Of a stretch of 64,000 nucleotides of DNA, positions 8,479-21,448 are shown one piece after another. The stretch comes from JAHEDH01 sp963745865. Lineage in GTDB: Bacteria > Actinomycetota > Acidimicrobiia > Spongiisociales > ZC4RG35. The notes below the pieces were generated by a model. That model was not told the DNA's origin. It searched no databases and saw only the letters and a list, made by a program, of their open reading frames with translations. Numbering within the stretch: the stretch's first letter is position 1; every line of letters begins with the position of its first letter. The position numbers were made by a program, and so were the translations under genes. The DNA lies in contig CAVUYZ010000003.1 of NCBI GenBank assembly GCA_963745865.1, positions 681,933 through 745,932 of the forward strand. The letters run 5' to 3'.

Positions 8479-9655
8479 TTACGTCAACCGGCTCTCGACG
8501 AGATCCCACAACCGGGCTGCAACGGCGTCCTTGGACAGTTGCGGCCACGCCTCGGTCGTCCCGTCTGGCTCGATGATCGTGACTTCATTGGTGTCCGTCC
8601 CGAACCCCGACCCCGGCTTGGAGACGTCGTTGGCCACCAGCACGTCGACGCCCTTGTGCCTGGCCTTTTCGATCGCACGCTCCAGCGAGCCGGTCTCGGC
8701 TGCGAAGCCGACCAGGAACGGACGTGCCTCGCGCTCTGACACTCCCTTCAGGATGTCGGGATTCGCCTCCAGGACGATCTCGGGTGGGCCGTCCGATCGC
8801 GACATCTTGGAGGTGGTCGCGTTGGCCGGCCTGAAATCCGCGACGGCTGCTGCCATCACGGCCACGTCCGCGGTGACACCGGCGACGGCATCGTTCATCT
8901 CGGTGGCGGACTCCACCTGGACTCTGGTCACCGCCGGATGAAGTGGAAGCCCTGACGTGGTGACGGCCGTCACCGCCGCACCCCGCATCGCGGCTTCGTT
9001 GGCGATGGCATGGCCCATCTTGCCGCTGGACCGATTCCCGATGTATCTGACAGGATCGATCGACTCCCTCGTCCCGCCGGCCGTCACCAGCACCGTTCGG
9101 CCCGAGAGGCCGGTCTTCAAGGACGCGATCACGGCATCGACGATCACATCAGGCTCTTGCATCCGCCCGGCGCCGACGTCACCCCCGGCGAGCTCACCGG
9201 TTGCCGGTCCGACCAGAATCACCCCGTCCGACCGCAGTTGGTCGATGTTTCTCTGGGTGGCGGGATACTCCCACATCTCGGTGTGCATGGCGGGAGCCAC
9301 GATCAGCGGCGCGCGTCGAGGCAATGATGGTTCCGACCAGGGCGTCATCGCTCATGCCATGGGCGATACGGGCGATGGTCGCCGTCGTTGCGGGTGCCAC
9401 GACGATGAGATCGGCCCACGAGGCCAATTCGGTGTGTGGACTGACGAACTCGGCGGTCACAGCGAGATCGGTGGTGACCGGATGGCCCGTGAGGGCAGCA
9501 AATGTGGCCGGGCCGACGAACTCGGTTGCCGCAGAGGTCATGACGACGCGCACATCGGCGCCGGCCTCGATCAGCCGGCGAGCCAGATATGCCGCCTTGT
9601 AGGCAGCGATGCCACCGGAAACGCCGAGAACGATCCGACGCCCGGAGAGGGGCAT
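8479..9655 (-). CDS. coaBC: Phosphopantothenoylcysteine synthase/decarboxylase, frameshifted
   Basis: Bifunctional coenzyme A enzyme. The N-terminal CoaC flavoprotein decarboxylase shows GVSGGIAAYKAAYLARRL, the active-site His region FVSPHTEL, and continues after a frame change near 9325 with the substrate-binding PLIVAPAMHTEMWE. The C-terminal CoaB synthetase has VTAGGTRESIDPVRYIGNRSSGKMG and AAVADFRPA. Length without the frameshift (about 391 residues) is normal. The ATG overlaps the rpoZ stop (ATGA); the rpoZ-coaBC-metK order is conserved in actinobacteria. Confidence 0.95.
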
Positions 9656-9876
9656 CAGACTTCCTCTTTCTCCACGGTGACTTTGCCCTCGGCGATCTCC
9701 TCCATGGCGATCGTGAGAGGTTTGCGGCTCAGCGAGTGGACCTGAGGCGGCACGTAATGGCCGATGCCCTCACCGAGTTGATGGAAGTATGCGTTGATTT
9801 GTCGAGCCCGCCGGGCCGAGACCACCACAGCGGCGAAACGGTTGCCAACGACGTCGATCACGTCTTCAATTTTCAT
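9655..9876 (-). CDS. rpoZ: RNA polymerase omega subunit
   Basis: A 73-residue small subunit that helps assemble and stabilise beta-prime in RNA polymerase. MKIEDVIDVVGNRFAAVVVSARRARQIN matches the conserved omega N-terminus, and RKPLTIAMEEIAEGKV matches its C-terminal conserved segment. It overlaps coaBC by 4 nt. About 80 bases separate it from purE, enough for its own promoter. Confidence 0.95.
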   Translation of the reverse strand: MKIEDVIDVVGNRFAAVVVSARRARQINAYFHQLGEGIGHYVPPQVHSLSRKPLTIAMEEIAEGKVTVEKEEV

Positions 9877-9957
9877 GCTCTCATCCTACAACCCCGGCGG
9901 GTGTTCCCGAGAAACCCGGCGCTGGGGGGCGGCTCACCATGGGTAGTCGGCGTGTGA

Positions 9958-10449
9958 TCAGATGCCGTCGAGGGCGTCGTTCTTCGCTCGTGACGCGGCT
10001 CGTAGGGAGTCGCGGTGATCGTCGAGCCTGACGCGGAGGCTCGGACGAGAGGTGGCGAGAATCCGAACAGCCAGCAGACCGGCATTCGTACCGCCCCCGA
10101 TCGCCATGGTCGCCACCGGGACGCCACTCGGCATCTGGACGATCGACAGGAGCGAGTCGAGCCCGTCGAGGCGACTCAACGGCACGGGGACCCCGATCAC
10201 GGGCAGCGAGGTCACCGACGCGAGCATGCCGGGGAGATGGGCCGCCCCGCCTGCTCCGGCGATGATCACCGAGAGCCCACGATCGGCCGCAGTCCGCCCG
10301 TATTCCAACATCCCAGCGGCATCCCGGTGAGCCGAAACGACTCGAACCTCGCGCGCCACGTCGAACTCGTCGAGAACATCAATTGCTCCCTGCATCACCG
10401 AGAGATCCGAATCGCTCCCCATCACCACGCCGACCATTGCGTCGCTCAT
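9958..10449 (-). CDS. purE: N5-carboxyaminoimidazole ribonucleotide mutase
   Basis: Class I PurE of purine synthesis; converts N5-CAIR from PurK into CAIR. The 163-residue sequence contains GSDSDLSVM, the active-site SAHR and GAGGAAHLPGM. The start overlaps the purK stop (ATGA), so the two consecutive pathway steps are co-translated. Confidence 0.97.
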   Translation of the reverse strand: MSDAMVGVVMGSDSDLSVMQGAIDVLDEFDVAREVRVVSAHRDAAGMLEYGRTAADRGLSVIIAGAGGAAHLPGMLASVTSLPVIGVPVPLSRLDGLDSLLSIVQMPSGVPVATMAIGGGTNAGLLAVRILATSRPSLRVRLDDHRDSLRAASRAKNDALDGI

Positions 10450-11585
10450 GTCGTTCCCTTCAATCGATCTGCTGCTCGTCTGGCGATCTGGAGAGCCTCC
10501 TCGGCGTCATCGGCGAGCGCGGTGACATGTCCGATCTTCCGCCCCTCACGCTCCCCCTTCCCGTAGAGATGGATCGATGCGCCGGCAACCTCGAGCGCCT
10601 GCGGCAACGATCGCATCGTCAGGTCGGTCTCGCCGGCGCCGAGGATGTTGACCATCGCCGCGGCCGGTGCCCGCATCGAGGTGTCACCCAATGGCCAGTC
10701 GAGCACGGCACGCAGATGGTTGTGGAACTGGGAGGTGACAGATCCCTCGATGGTGGCATGACCCGAGTTGTGCGGGCGCATCGCAAACTCGTTGACGAGC
10801 AACTCACCATCGGTGGTGAGAAACATCTCGACTGCCACGATCCCTGCGGCGCCAATGGCACCCACGAGATCGAGGGCCAGGTCGATCGCCCGCTCGGCCG
10901 TGGCGGTATCGACGCGGGCCGGCATGACCAGCTCGCGACAGATTCCATCGGCCTGGATCGTCTCGATGAGCGGATAGGTGATGGCGTCGCCGGAGGGCCG
11001 TCGCGCAACGAGCACTGCCAGTTCCATCGCGAGATCGACCAACTCCTCAGCCATCCACGGACCACCGTCCGCCAGGACGGCGGTGGCTGCCTCGGTATCG
11101 TCCACGATCACAACGCCCCTGCCGTCGTAGCCCATCCTGATCGCCTTCAACACCACCGGCCATCCGGCCTCGGAGGCGAAGTCCTCGACGTCGCCTGCGG
11201 TGGCGACCGCCCGGAATCGAGGTATGGGCACATCCGCCTGCAACAGCCTCGAGCTGGCGACCAGCTTGTCCTGTGCATAGATCAGGGCCGCCGGGTCGGG
11301 GACGACCCGATGACCGGCATCGATCAACTCGGAGAGAACATCGTTGGGGACCAGCTCGTGATCGAGGGTCACGACGTCGTTGTTGGCTGCGAGCCGCATG
11401 ATCGAATCCCGATCGTCCGGAGAACCGATCAGATGTGCGGTGCCGATCGCGGCAGCGGGATCGTCTTCTCGGGCAGCCAGCACTTCGAGTCGAACGGCGA
11501 GATCGATCGCCGCCCGCTGGGTCATCCGGGCCAGCTGCCCGGCCCCGATCATGCCAACCCGTGCGCTGTGCAACCCGTCACTCAC
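10446..11585 (-). CDS. purK: N5-carboxyaminoimidazole ribonucleotide synthase
   Basis: ATP-grasp enzyme that carboxylates AIR with bicarbonate and ATP. Landmarks are the N-terminal VGMIGAGQLARM nucleotide/substrate loop, VLKAIRMGYDGRGVV of the ATP-grasp fold, GIVAVEMFLTTDGELLVNEFAMRPHNSGHATIEG and the C-terminal LYGKGEREGRKIGHVT. The GTG at 11585 places the start a normal distance before the first beta strand; an upstream proline-rich extension from 11642 is possible but not family-like. Confidence 0.95.
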   Translation of the reverse strand: MSDGLHSARVGMIGAGQLARMTQRAAIDLAVRLEVLAAREDDPAAAIGTAHLIGSPDDRDSIMRLAANNDVVTLDHELVPNDVLSELIDAGHRVVPDPAALIYAQDKLVASSRLLQADVPIPRFRAVATAGDVEDFASEAGWPVVLKAIRMGYDGRGVVIVDDTEAATAVLADGGPWMAEELVDLAMELAVLVARRPSGDAITYPLIETIQADGICRELVMPARVDTATAERAIDLALDLVGAIGAAGIVAVEMFLTTDGELLVNEFAMRPHNSGHATIEGSVTSQFHNHLRAVLDWPLGDTSMRAPAAAMVNILGAGETDLTMRSLPQALEVAGASIHLYGKGEREGRKIGHVTALADDAEEALQIARRAADRLKGTT

Positions 11586-11666
11586 TGCGTGGACCGTAGC
11601 TCGAGTGCGAGTCCGGGCGGCGGGCGCCGGCGGCGGGAGCATCTGCCCCGGCGAGATAGTCCAAGG

Positions 11667-12272
11667 TCACAGAGGAACCGAATGGAAATGGCTTGCCACG
11701 AGCTCATGAACGCGACGAGCGACCCGATCCACATCATCGTTGACCAGCGTGTGGTCGAACAGCGACGGGGCGAGGTCGATGTCGCGTCGCGCCCGCTCGA
11801 GTCGGCGACTCACCGCGTCCTCCTCGGTGTCGTCACGCTCGGTCAACCGCCGCTCCAACTCGAAGAACGATGGGGGATTGATCCAGATCAGCAGCGCATC
11901 GGGAAACAGGGATCGGACCTGACGCGCGCCTTCGAGCTCGATGTCGAGCACGACGACGTTGCCGGCACTCCTCGCATCTGCGATCGACGACACCGGGGTT
12001 CCGTAGAGGTTGCCCCCGTACTCGGCCCATTCGACGAGGTCCCGGTCAGCGATCATCGTCTCGAACTCGTCACGGGTGACGAACTGGTAGTCGCGTCCTG
12101 GTGTCTCTCCGGGCCGGGGGTCGCGCGTCGTCGCCGACACCGAGAACACGAAATCGACGTCGGCGGCCAGACGGCGCAGGATCGTCGATTTGCCGACACC
12201 CGAAGGGCCGGAGATCACGACGAGCGCTCCGTCAGCTGAATTCTGCGAGGAGTCGTTCTCGCTGCTTGTCAC
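11667..12272 (-). CDS. gmk: Guanylate kinase
   Basis: Phosphorylates GMP to GDP. Shows the P-loop SGPSGVGKST, the GMP-binding SATTRDPRPGETPGRDYQFV with conserved Arg and Tyr, and LDIELEGARQV. The start is uncertain because the 5' end overlaps mihF: GTG at 12272 has a GAGGG site just upstream and gives a roughly 200-residue protein, and ATG at 12308 is an alternative. The mihF-gmk pair is an actinobacterial hallmark. Confidence 0.95.
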   Translation of the reverse strand: MTSSENDSSQNSADGALVVISGPSGVGKSTILRRLAADVDFVFSVSATTRDPRPGETPGRDYQFVTRDEFETMIADRDLVEWAEYGGNLYGTPVSSIADARSAGNVVVLDIELEGARQVRSLFPDALLIWINPPSFFELERRLTERDDTEEDAVSRRLERARRDIDLAPSLFDHTLVNDDVDRVARRVHELVASHFHSVPL

Positions 12273-12543
12273 CAAGCCCTCGGATCCTTCGGTTCTCTGC
12301 GATTCCATGGGCTTCCATCATGCGCTTGGCTTTGATCTTGCCCAAACCCGGCATCGAGGCGAGGACGGCGAACACCTTGATCCCGCTGACGAGATCGTCC
12401 GCGTCTGCCCGTTCGAGCAGTTCAGGAAAGGTGATGGATCCGGTCTTCAACAGCTCCTTCATCTCGGCGCGGACCCGCCGAGCCTGGGCTGCCTTGGCGA
12501 GCGCCTTCTCACGCTGTTCATCGCTGATCTCTGGTGGCTGCAT
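12232..12543 (-). CDS. mihF: Actinobacterial integration host factor (mIHF)
   Basis: A 103-residue nucleoid-associated DNA-binding protein, unrelated to the proteobacterial IhfA/B fold. The central TGSITFPELLERADAD and the helix-two-turn-helix MPGLGKIKAKRMMEAHGI are the conserved mIHF core; the N-terminal helix is rich in Arg, Lys and Ala. Its 3' end overlaps gmk, matching the Rv1388-Rv1389 arrangement in M. tuberculosis. It lies 30 bases after pyrF. Confidence 0.96.
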   Translation of the reverse strand: MQPPEISDEQREKALAKAAQARRVRAEMKELLKTGSITFPELLERADADDLVSGIKVFAVLASMPGLGKIKAKRMMEAHGIAENRRIRGLGDKQRERLLAEFS

Positions 12544-12572
12544 GGCGCTCTCCCGGTGCTCTTCAGGCGACT

Positions 12573-13283
12573 CTAACCAGCTACCGGCCCCCGGTCCACG
12601 ATCGATGACGTTATGTCACGGGCGGCAACGACCGGGTCGGGGGCGGCAGTGATCGCCCGACCGATGACGAGATACGTCGCACCGAGAGCCAGCGCGGCCT
12701 CCGGGGTGGAGACCCTGGCCTGATCGTGCGTCTCGGCACCGGCCGGCCTGATTCCCGGAACGACGATCGAGAGGCCGGGAGCGGTTTCACGGACCCGGGC
12801 GATCTCGAGCGGCGAGCAGACGACGCCTTCAACGCCGGCGCTGGAGGCAAGTCGGGCGAGCTCACTGACTCTGTCGCCGGCGGGACCACGCATCCCGATC
12901 TCATCGAGATCAGACTCCGAGAGGCTGGTGAGCACTGTCACCGCAAGCACCCCGGCCGACCGGTCACCGGCACCCTCGTTCAGTCCTTCGACGGCTGCCG
13001 CCATCATCGCTCGCCCCCCGGCCGCGTGGACCGTCACCCACCGCGCCCCGTGCTTCCCCAACTGGCGGGCGGCATTGTGCACCGTGTTGGGAATGTCGTG
13101 GAGCTTGGCATCGGCGAAGACCGGCTTGCTGGTTGCGAGCGATGACACGATGTCAGGCCCCGAGCCCATGAGCAGTTCGAGACCGACCTTGTATCCCGCC
13201 ACGAATGGTGCCACCGCCTCCGCAAGCTCGATCGCCTCTGCCGATGTCGGTGTGTCCAAAGCGACGAGAATCGGTGCAGTCAT
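12573..13283 (-). CDS. pyrF: Orotidine 5'-phosphate decarboxylase
   Basis: Last step of UMP synthesis. The sequence begins MTAPILVALDTP, has the catalytic Asp-Lys-Asp array in FADAKLHDIPNTV, and the phosphate-binding PGIRPAGAETHDQARV and YLVIGRAIT. This is the short (236-residue) group I type rather than the longer mycobacterial form. The ATG overlaps the pyrD stop. Confidence 0.96.
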   Translation of the reverse strand: MTAPILVALDTPTSAEAIELAEAVAPFVAGYKVGLELLMGSGPDIVSSLATSKPVFADAKLHDIPNTVHNAARQLGKHGARWVTVHAAGGRAMMAAAVEGLNEGAGDRSAGVLAVTVLTSLSESDLDEIGMRGPAGDRVSELARLASSAGVEGVVCSPLEIARVRETAPGLSIVVPGIRPAGAETHDQARVSTPEAALALGATYLVIGRAITAAPDPVVAARDITSSIVDRGPVAG

Positions 13284-14188
13284 TGTTTCATGGCTCCTGT
13301 CAGGTCCGACAATCGGTCGACGCCCAGTCGTTTCATGGTTTTGCGGACCTCACGCATGATCCGTCCCGCTGCCCGTGGCTCGGCGAAGTGAATCGTCCCG
13401 ATGCCGACGGCGCTGGCCCCGGCGAGCAGATACTCGATCACGTCGGCGCCGGTGGCGACTCCCCCGCACCCGAGGATGGGGAGATCCGGGATTCCCCGGT
13501 GTACTTCGATCACACAGCGGAGCGCCAATGGCTTGATCGGGACACCCGAGTAGCCGCCGATCACCCCGGAAAGTCTCGGTTCTCGGGTGGTGATGTCGAT
13601 GCCCGCACCCCACGCGGTGTTGGTGAGGACGACCCAATCGGCGCCGGCGCCGGCAGCGGCGTCGGCGATCGCCACGATGTCCTCTGAGTTGGGCGAGAGC
13701 TTGGCTCCGATCGGAACGTCGACCGCTTCCCGAACCGCAGAGACAACCGCCGCCGTTGCATCTCGATCGAGGGCGAACATCCTGCCGTCTTCGAGGTTGG
13801 GGCACGAGAGGTTCACCTCGATGACCGGGAGTCCGGCACGCTCGTAGCCGGCGGCGACGTGAGCGAACTCATCCGGCGTGTGTCCAACGGCTGAACCCCA
13901 CACCGGTGTCAGGACATCGTCGATGCCCGGGACGACCTTCTCGACAAACGCGTCGATGCCCGGATTCTGGATGCCGATGCCGTTCAGCATGCCGACACCC
14001 GCCGGCGCCACCCGCGGGGCGGGGCGCCCCGTCCACGGATCCCGACTGACCGACTTCGCCACCGCCGCCCCGTACAGGGAGAAGTCCGTCACGTCCACGA
14101 AGTCGACAACCGAGCCCACCGTCCCGGCCGCCGCCACCAGCGGGCCTCGCAGGGCGACCGGTCCCAATTGGACGCTGACGTCGCTCAT
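13280..14188 (-). CDS. pyrD: Dihydroorotate dehydrogenase, class 1B catalytic subunit
   Basis: Oxidises dihydroorotate to orotate using FMN. The 302-residue sequence has GMLNGIGIQNPGID, the active-site Cys in VNLSCPN (Cys marks class 1; class 2 has Ser), KLSPNSEDI, and the FMN-phosphate loop GCGGVATG with LAGASAVGIGT. The pattern is that of PyrDB, which normally works with the iron-sulfur flavoprotein PyrK and NAD. No pyrK lies beside it, although in many operons pyrK sits exactly between carB and pyrD. There are 22 bases between carB and pyrD. Confidence 0.95.
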   Translation of the reverse strand: MSDVSVQLGPVALRGPLVAAAGTVGSVVDFVDVTDFSLYGAAVAKSVSRDPWTGRPAPRVAPAGVGMLNGIGIQNPGIDAFVEKVVPGIDDVLTPVWGSAVGHTPDEFAHVAAGYERAGLPVIEVNLSCPNLEDGRMFALDRDATAAVVSAVREAVDVPIGAKLSPNSEDIVAIADAAAGAGADWVVLTNTAWGAGIDITTREPRLSGVIGGYSGVPIKPLALRCVIEVHRGIPDLPILGCGGVATGADVIEYLLAGASAVGIGTIHFAEPRAAGRIMREVRKTMKRLGVDRLSDLTGAMKQ

Positions 14189-14210
14189 GGTCGCTCTGAC
14201 AGCTCCTCGG

Positions 14211-17452
<3,242 letters not shown>

Positions 17453-17453
<1 letters not shown>

Positions 17454-18649
17454 CAGCCGGCCTCCTCGATCAGGGTCACGAAGTCGTCGAACAGGTAGTC
17501 GGAGTCACTCGGACCGGGAGCTGCCTCGGGGTGATACTGCACGCCGAAGGCGGGTACGTCGCTGCATCTGAGACCCTCGAGGGTCCCATCGTTGAGGTTC
17601 TGGTGGGTGGGGCGGACGGCCCCGAAATCGGAGTCGATCACGTCGGGCAGCAGTGATGCATCGACCAGGCCATGCCTGGCCGGGGCGGTTCCCTCGGCAC
17701 GAGACCAGGGATCGACCGCGAACCCGTGGTTCTGGGCGGTGATCTCGATCCGCCCGTCTGCCATCCGTCTCACCGGATGGTTGCCGCCGTGATGTCCGAA
17801 GGGCAGCTTGTACGTCGTCATGCCGAGTGCCAGGCCGAGGACCTGATGTCCCAGGCAGATCCCGAACACGGGCACCTGCCCGAGCAGTGACCGCAGGGTC
17901 TCGGTAGTGGCGGTCAGCGGCTCCGGATCGCCCGGGCCGTTGGACACGAACACGCCGACCGGCTTCCGGGCGAGGATGTCGCCGGCTGCGGTCGCGGACG
18001 GCACCACGTCGACGTCGAACCCCCGCGCCCGTCAGGCTTCTGACGATGTCGCGCTTCATTCCGAGATCGATGGCCACGACCAATCCGCGAGATGCGTCAT
18101 CGGCGTCGACCCGATACGGCTGCTCGGTCGAGACCGTTGATGCGAGATCCCGACCTTCCATGACCGGAGCATCCTGGGCGAGGGTCACGAAGCTCGGCTT
18201 CGTCGACCCCGGCACCCATGGCGATCGGCATCGCGCCCTGCTCACGAATGTGGCGGGTGAGCCGTCTCGTGTCGATCTCACTCAGCGCCACGATCCCGTG
18301 ACGGTGGAGATAGGCGCCGAGCGACCCCTCCGAGCGCCAGTTCGAGTGACGCCGCGACAGTGACCGCATGATGAAACCGGCAGGCCATCGGCCGGTCCGC
18401 CTGTGCGTCGAAGGCGTTGACGCCGTAGTTGCCGATGTGCGAGGTGGTCATGGTGACCACCTGCCCGGCGTAGGACGGATCCGTGAGGATCTCTTGATAT
18501 CCGGTCATCGAGGTGTTGAACACCACCTCGCCCGTCGTGACGCCTTCTGCGCCCACCGAGCGACCGCGGAACACTGCGCCGTCGGCGGTCACCAACAACC
18601 CCTCGGGGGCCGACTCGATGCCGAGCCTCGGCTGCATCCGTTCGCTCAC
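17453..18649 (-). CDS. carA: Carbamoyl-phosphate synthase small subunit, frameshifted
   Basis: Glutaminase subunit feeding ammonia to CarB. N-terminal landmarks: GAVFRGRSVGAEGVTTGEVVFNTSMTGYQEILTDPSY and SHIGNYGVN; the C-terminal class I amidotransferase domain has VFGICLGHQVLGLALG (nucleophile Cys) and VQYHPEAAPGPSDS (His-Glu). The pieces lie in different frames, with changes near 18365, 18200 and 18030. Because CarB and all neighbours are intact pathway genes, sequencing error is likelier than a pseudogene. The GTG start at 18649 overlaps the pyrC stop. Confidence 0.93.
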
Positions 18650-19901
18650 GCTGGCACCTCGTCTTCCTCTCGTCTCACGACTCCTGATTGGCACACCACG
18701 GCGACGACCCGACCACGCAGCGTTGATCCGAGCCACGGGGAGTTCGACGACTTCGACCGGGGCCGGTCGTACACCCACTCGGACGCCGGATCGAACACCG
18801 TGACGCCGGCGGACCCGAGTGCGAGCGGGCCGGTGTCGATGCCGATGACCCTGCCGGGTGCGATCGACATCCGTTCGAAGAACGCCGCCTGGTCGAGTCC
18901 GACCGAGGCATGGACGACCGCGGCAGCCGTCTCGAGGCCGATGATCCCCCGCGGAGCCTCCTCGAAGGTCACGTCCTTCTCGAATGCAGCATGGGGAGCA
19001 TGGTCGGTGGCGACCGCGTCGATCGTGCCCGTCGCGCAACGCCTGGACGAGCGCCGATCGGTCGGATTCGGGCCTGAGCGGTGGATACATCTTGAACACG
19101 GGATCCATCGACCCGACTTCGGAGTGATCGAGTGCCAGATGGTGCGGTGTGACCTCTGCGGTGACCGGGAGGCCCTGGGCTTTGGCCGCCTTCACGAGCT
19201 CGACCGTTCCAGCGGTCGAGACGTGCTGGACGTGGTACCGGCACCCGGTCAGCTCGACCAGTCTGAGGTCGCGAGCAACGATCGACCTCCTCGCCCACCG
19301 ACGGGAGCCCGGTGATTCCCAGTCGGGATGACACCGATCCCTCGTGCATGTGCCCGTTGCGGCACAAGCCCGGGTCCTCGGCATGCTGGGCGATCATCCC
19401 TCCCAGTTGCGCGACGTATTCCATCGCCCGCCGGAGCAGGCCGGCATCGGCGACGGTGTGGCCGTCGTCGGTGAACATCCGAACACCGGCAGCCCACAGA
19501 TCGTCGAGATGGGACAGTTGTCGTCCCTCCTGTCCGAGGGTGATCGACCCGCTGGCCAGCACCCTGATCGGCTCGTCACGGCGAATCTGTCTTGCCAGGT
19601 GGCCCGCATCGATCACCGGATCGGTGTTCGGCATCGCCAGGACAGTCGTGTAGCCGCCGGCGATCGCCGCGTTCATGCCCGATTCGATGTCCTCTTTCCA
19701 CTCCTGACCCGGCTCCCGCAGGTGGGTGTGGATGTCGACGAAGCCGGGTCCGACCCAGCATCCGTCGGCATCGATCACCTCGTGGCCGTCGACCGGGATG
19801 TCGGCATCGATCCGGGTGACCGCCCCGTCGACGATCTCGACGTCGACGTCGCTGATCCCCGCCGCCGTCAGCACCGAGCCGTTCGTGATCAGGACGCTCA
19901 T
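18646..19901 (-). CDS. pyrC: Dihydroorotase, frameshifted
   Basis: Zinc amidohydrolase closing carbamoyl-aspartate to dihydroorotate. Metal-ligand motifs are visible across the pieces: VDIHTHLREPGQEWKEDI (HxH), AMPNTDP, IAQHAEDP, YHVQHVSTAGTVELV, EVTPHHLAL and ATDHAPH with the metal-binding Asp. Frame changes are needed near 19280 and 19030. The start at ATG 19901 (MSVLITNGSVLTAAG) overlaps the pyrB stop. This is the class I type found beside pyrB in actinobacteria. Confidence 0.94.
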
Positions 19902-20816
19902 TCGGCTCCCTCCGATGTCAACAACCTGAAGAGCACGGCCATCCGCACCGCGATCCCGTTGGAGACCTGATTCGTCACGAGCGCCCGGCTGCCGTCGGCG
20001 ACCTGCGGGTCGATCTCGACGCCGCGATTCATCGGCCCGGGGTGCATCACGACGGCCTCGGCAGGCAGACGATCGGCCCGCGCCCTGGTGAGCCCGAAGC
20101 GACTCACGTACTCGGCGATCGACGGGAACACGTCGCCCCCACCGCGCTCTTGCTGGATCCGGAGCAGGTAGACGACGTCGACCTCGTCGAGGACGTCGTC
20201 GATGCCGCTCGACACTGCCGACATCCCAGGAGGCGACATCGATCGGGAGCAGCGTGCTCGGGGCGACCAGGGTGACCGAGGCGCCCAGCGTCTGAAGGGC
20301 GCCGGTGACCGACCGGGCAACCCGGGAATGCCGGATGTCGCCGACGATGGCGACCCTGAGCCCATCGACCTTGTCGAAATGGCGGCGGAGCGTGAGCATG
20401 TCGAGCAGCGCCTGAGTCGGATGCTGATGGGCCCCGTCGCCGGCGTTGATCGTCGGCAGCCCCGTCCAGTCCCTGACCCGCCAGGGGGCTCCTGCGGCCT
20501 TGTGACGCACGACCATCAGATCGGGGCCCATGGCTTTGAGTGTCAGCGCCGTGTCTTTCAGCGATTCGCCCTTGGAGACCGACGAACCGCTCGGTGTGAA
20601 GGTGAGAACGTCGGCCGAGAGGGCTTTGGCGGCTCGATCGAAGGAGAGTCGGGTCCGGGTGGACGGTTCGTAGAACATCATCCCGATGGTCCGACCACGA
20701 AGGGCCGGGACCTTGGGGACGTCGCGTTTGAGGACCTCGACGAACTCGTCGCCGAGGTCGAGGAGGTCCTCGACGGCGGGTCGATCGAGATCTTCGATCG
20801 AGAGGAGATCACTCAT
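19898..20816 (-). CDS. pyrB: Aspartate carbamoyltransferase catalytic subunit, frameshifted
   Basis: Condenses carbamoyl phosphate with aspartate. Shows the carbamoyl-phosphate loop YEPSTRTRLSF, the second-substrate segment INAGDGAHQHPTQALLDMLT, VAIVGDIRHSRVARS and the C-terminal MHPGPMNRGVEI. One frame change near 20215 splits the gene. No regulatory pyrI subunit is present, as usual in operons controlled by PyrR. The start (MSDLLSIEDL) overlaps the pyrR end by 8 bases. Confidence 0.95.
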
Positions 20817-21348
20817 CGCTGGCCTCCACCGGCACGATCCAGACTCCGGCTTCGCCATCGACGTCGGCGAGGCGGACCCTGACCTTCTCCCCGGCAGCGG
20901 TAGGGAGATTCTTGCCGATGTAGTCGGGGCGGATCGGGAGCTCACGGTGTCCACGATCGCACATCACCGCCAGTTCGACCCGGCTGGGACGGCCCAGGTC
21001 GAGCACGGCATCCATCGCCGCCCTGATGGTGCGGCCGGTGTAGAGGACGTCGTCGACCAGGATCACACTCTCGCCGGTGAGGTCGACGGGGATCAGGGTG
21101 CGGCCGAGGCGGGTGGTGGGGCGTCTGCCCAGATCGTCCCGGTAGAGACCGATGTCGAGCTCTCCGACGGGGACCGAGACCTTCTCGAACTGCTCGATCG
21201 CATCACCGATGCGTTCGGCGAGAGGGACACCCCGTGAGTGGATCCCGACGAGGACGATGCCGTCGGTGCCGTGGTGTCGTTCGACGATCTCGTGAGCGAT
21301 GCGGCGTATGGCCCGGTCGAGGTCGTCGGAGGTCATCACCTGAGGCAT
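20809..21348 (-). CDS. pyrR: PyrR bifunctional regulator / uracil phosphoribosyltransferase
   Basis: Uridine-nucleotide-sensing RNA-binding regulator with PRTase fold. The PRPP-binding motif VILVDDVLYTGRTIRAA and GIHSRGVPLAERI are diagnostic, and the 179-residue length is normal. It is first in the pyr operon and is preceded by an RNA hairpin with a PyrR-type loop. The ATG at 21348 follows an AGAGG site. By analogy with mycobacterial PyrR it probably represses translation of the operon when UMP or UTP is high. Confidence 0.96.
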   Translation of the reverse strand: MPQVMTSDDLDRAIRRIAHEIVERHHGTDGIVLVGIHSRGVPLAERIGDAIEQFEKVSVPVGELDIGLYRDDLGRRPTTRLGRTLIPVDLTGESVILVDDVLYTGRTIRAAMDAVLDLGRPSRVELAVMCDRGHRELPIRPDYIGKNLPTAAGEKVRVRLADVDGEAGVWIVPVEASDE

Positions 21349-21386
21349 GAGGCCGCCTCTGTGTGACCGCGTGATGCGGTGTGCAC
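21336..21386 (-). CDS. Putative 16-codon leader ORF of the pyr operon
   Basis: A GTG at 21386 lies 9 nt after a strong AAGGAG site (21396-21401) and opens a 16-codon frame reading VHTASRGHTEAASCLR, whose TGA lies just past the pyrR ATG. Termination would deliver ribosomes onto the pyrR start, so the leader could couple pyrR translation to the upstream ribosome site. No amino-acid bias suggests attenuation by starvation. It is supported by the ribosome site and position only; the alternative is that the site is a standby site with no peptide made. Confidence 0.5.
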   Translation of the reverse strand: MHTASRGHTEAASCLR

Positions 21387-21402
21387 GTGTTTCGTCTCCT
21401 TC

Positions 21403-21420
21403 CCGGTCTCTCAGGACCGG
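21403..21420 (-). promoter_or_regulatory. pyrR leader: PyrR-binding-loop-like RNA hairpin
   Basis: In the pyr mRNA this forms CCGGUC-CUGAGA-GACCGG, a perfect 6-bp stem with a CUGAGA hexaloop. Characterised Bacillus PyrR sites have a CNGNGA hexaloop within a UCCNGNGAG core, and both match here. The stem ends only 1 nt before the AAGGAG ribosome site of the leader ORF. Bound PyrR would therefore block ribosome entry. No terminator/antiterminator alternative is visible, which fits translational repression. Confidence 0.75.
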
Positions 21421-21448
21421 CTTTAAAGGCCTACCGCGACGACAATAG

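Noticed and set aside
10383..12239. Long plus-strand open frame opposite purK and gmk (similarly 5023-6798, 29751-31835, 26000-27600)
   Set aside because: These are high-GC antisense shadows of recognised minus-strand genes; they lack ribosome sites and recognisable domains.
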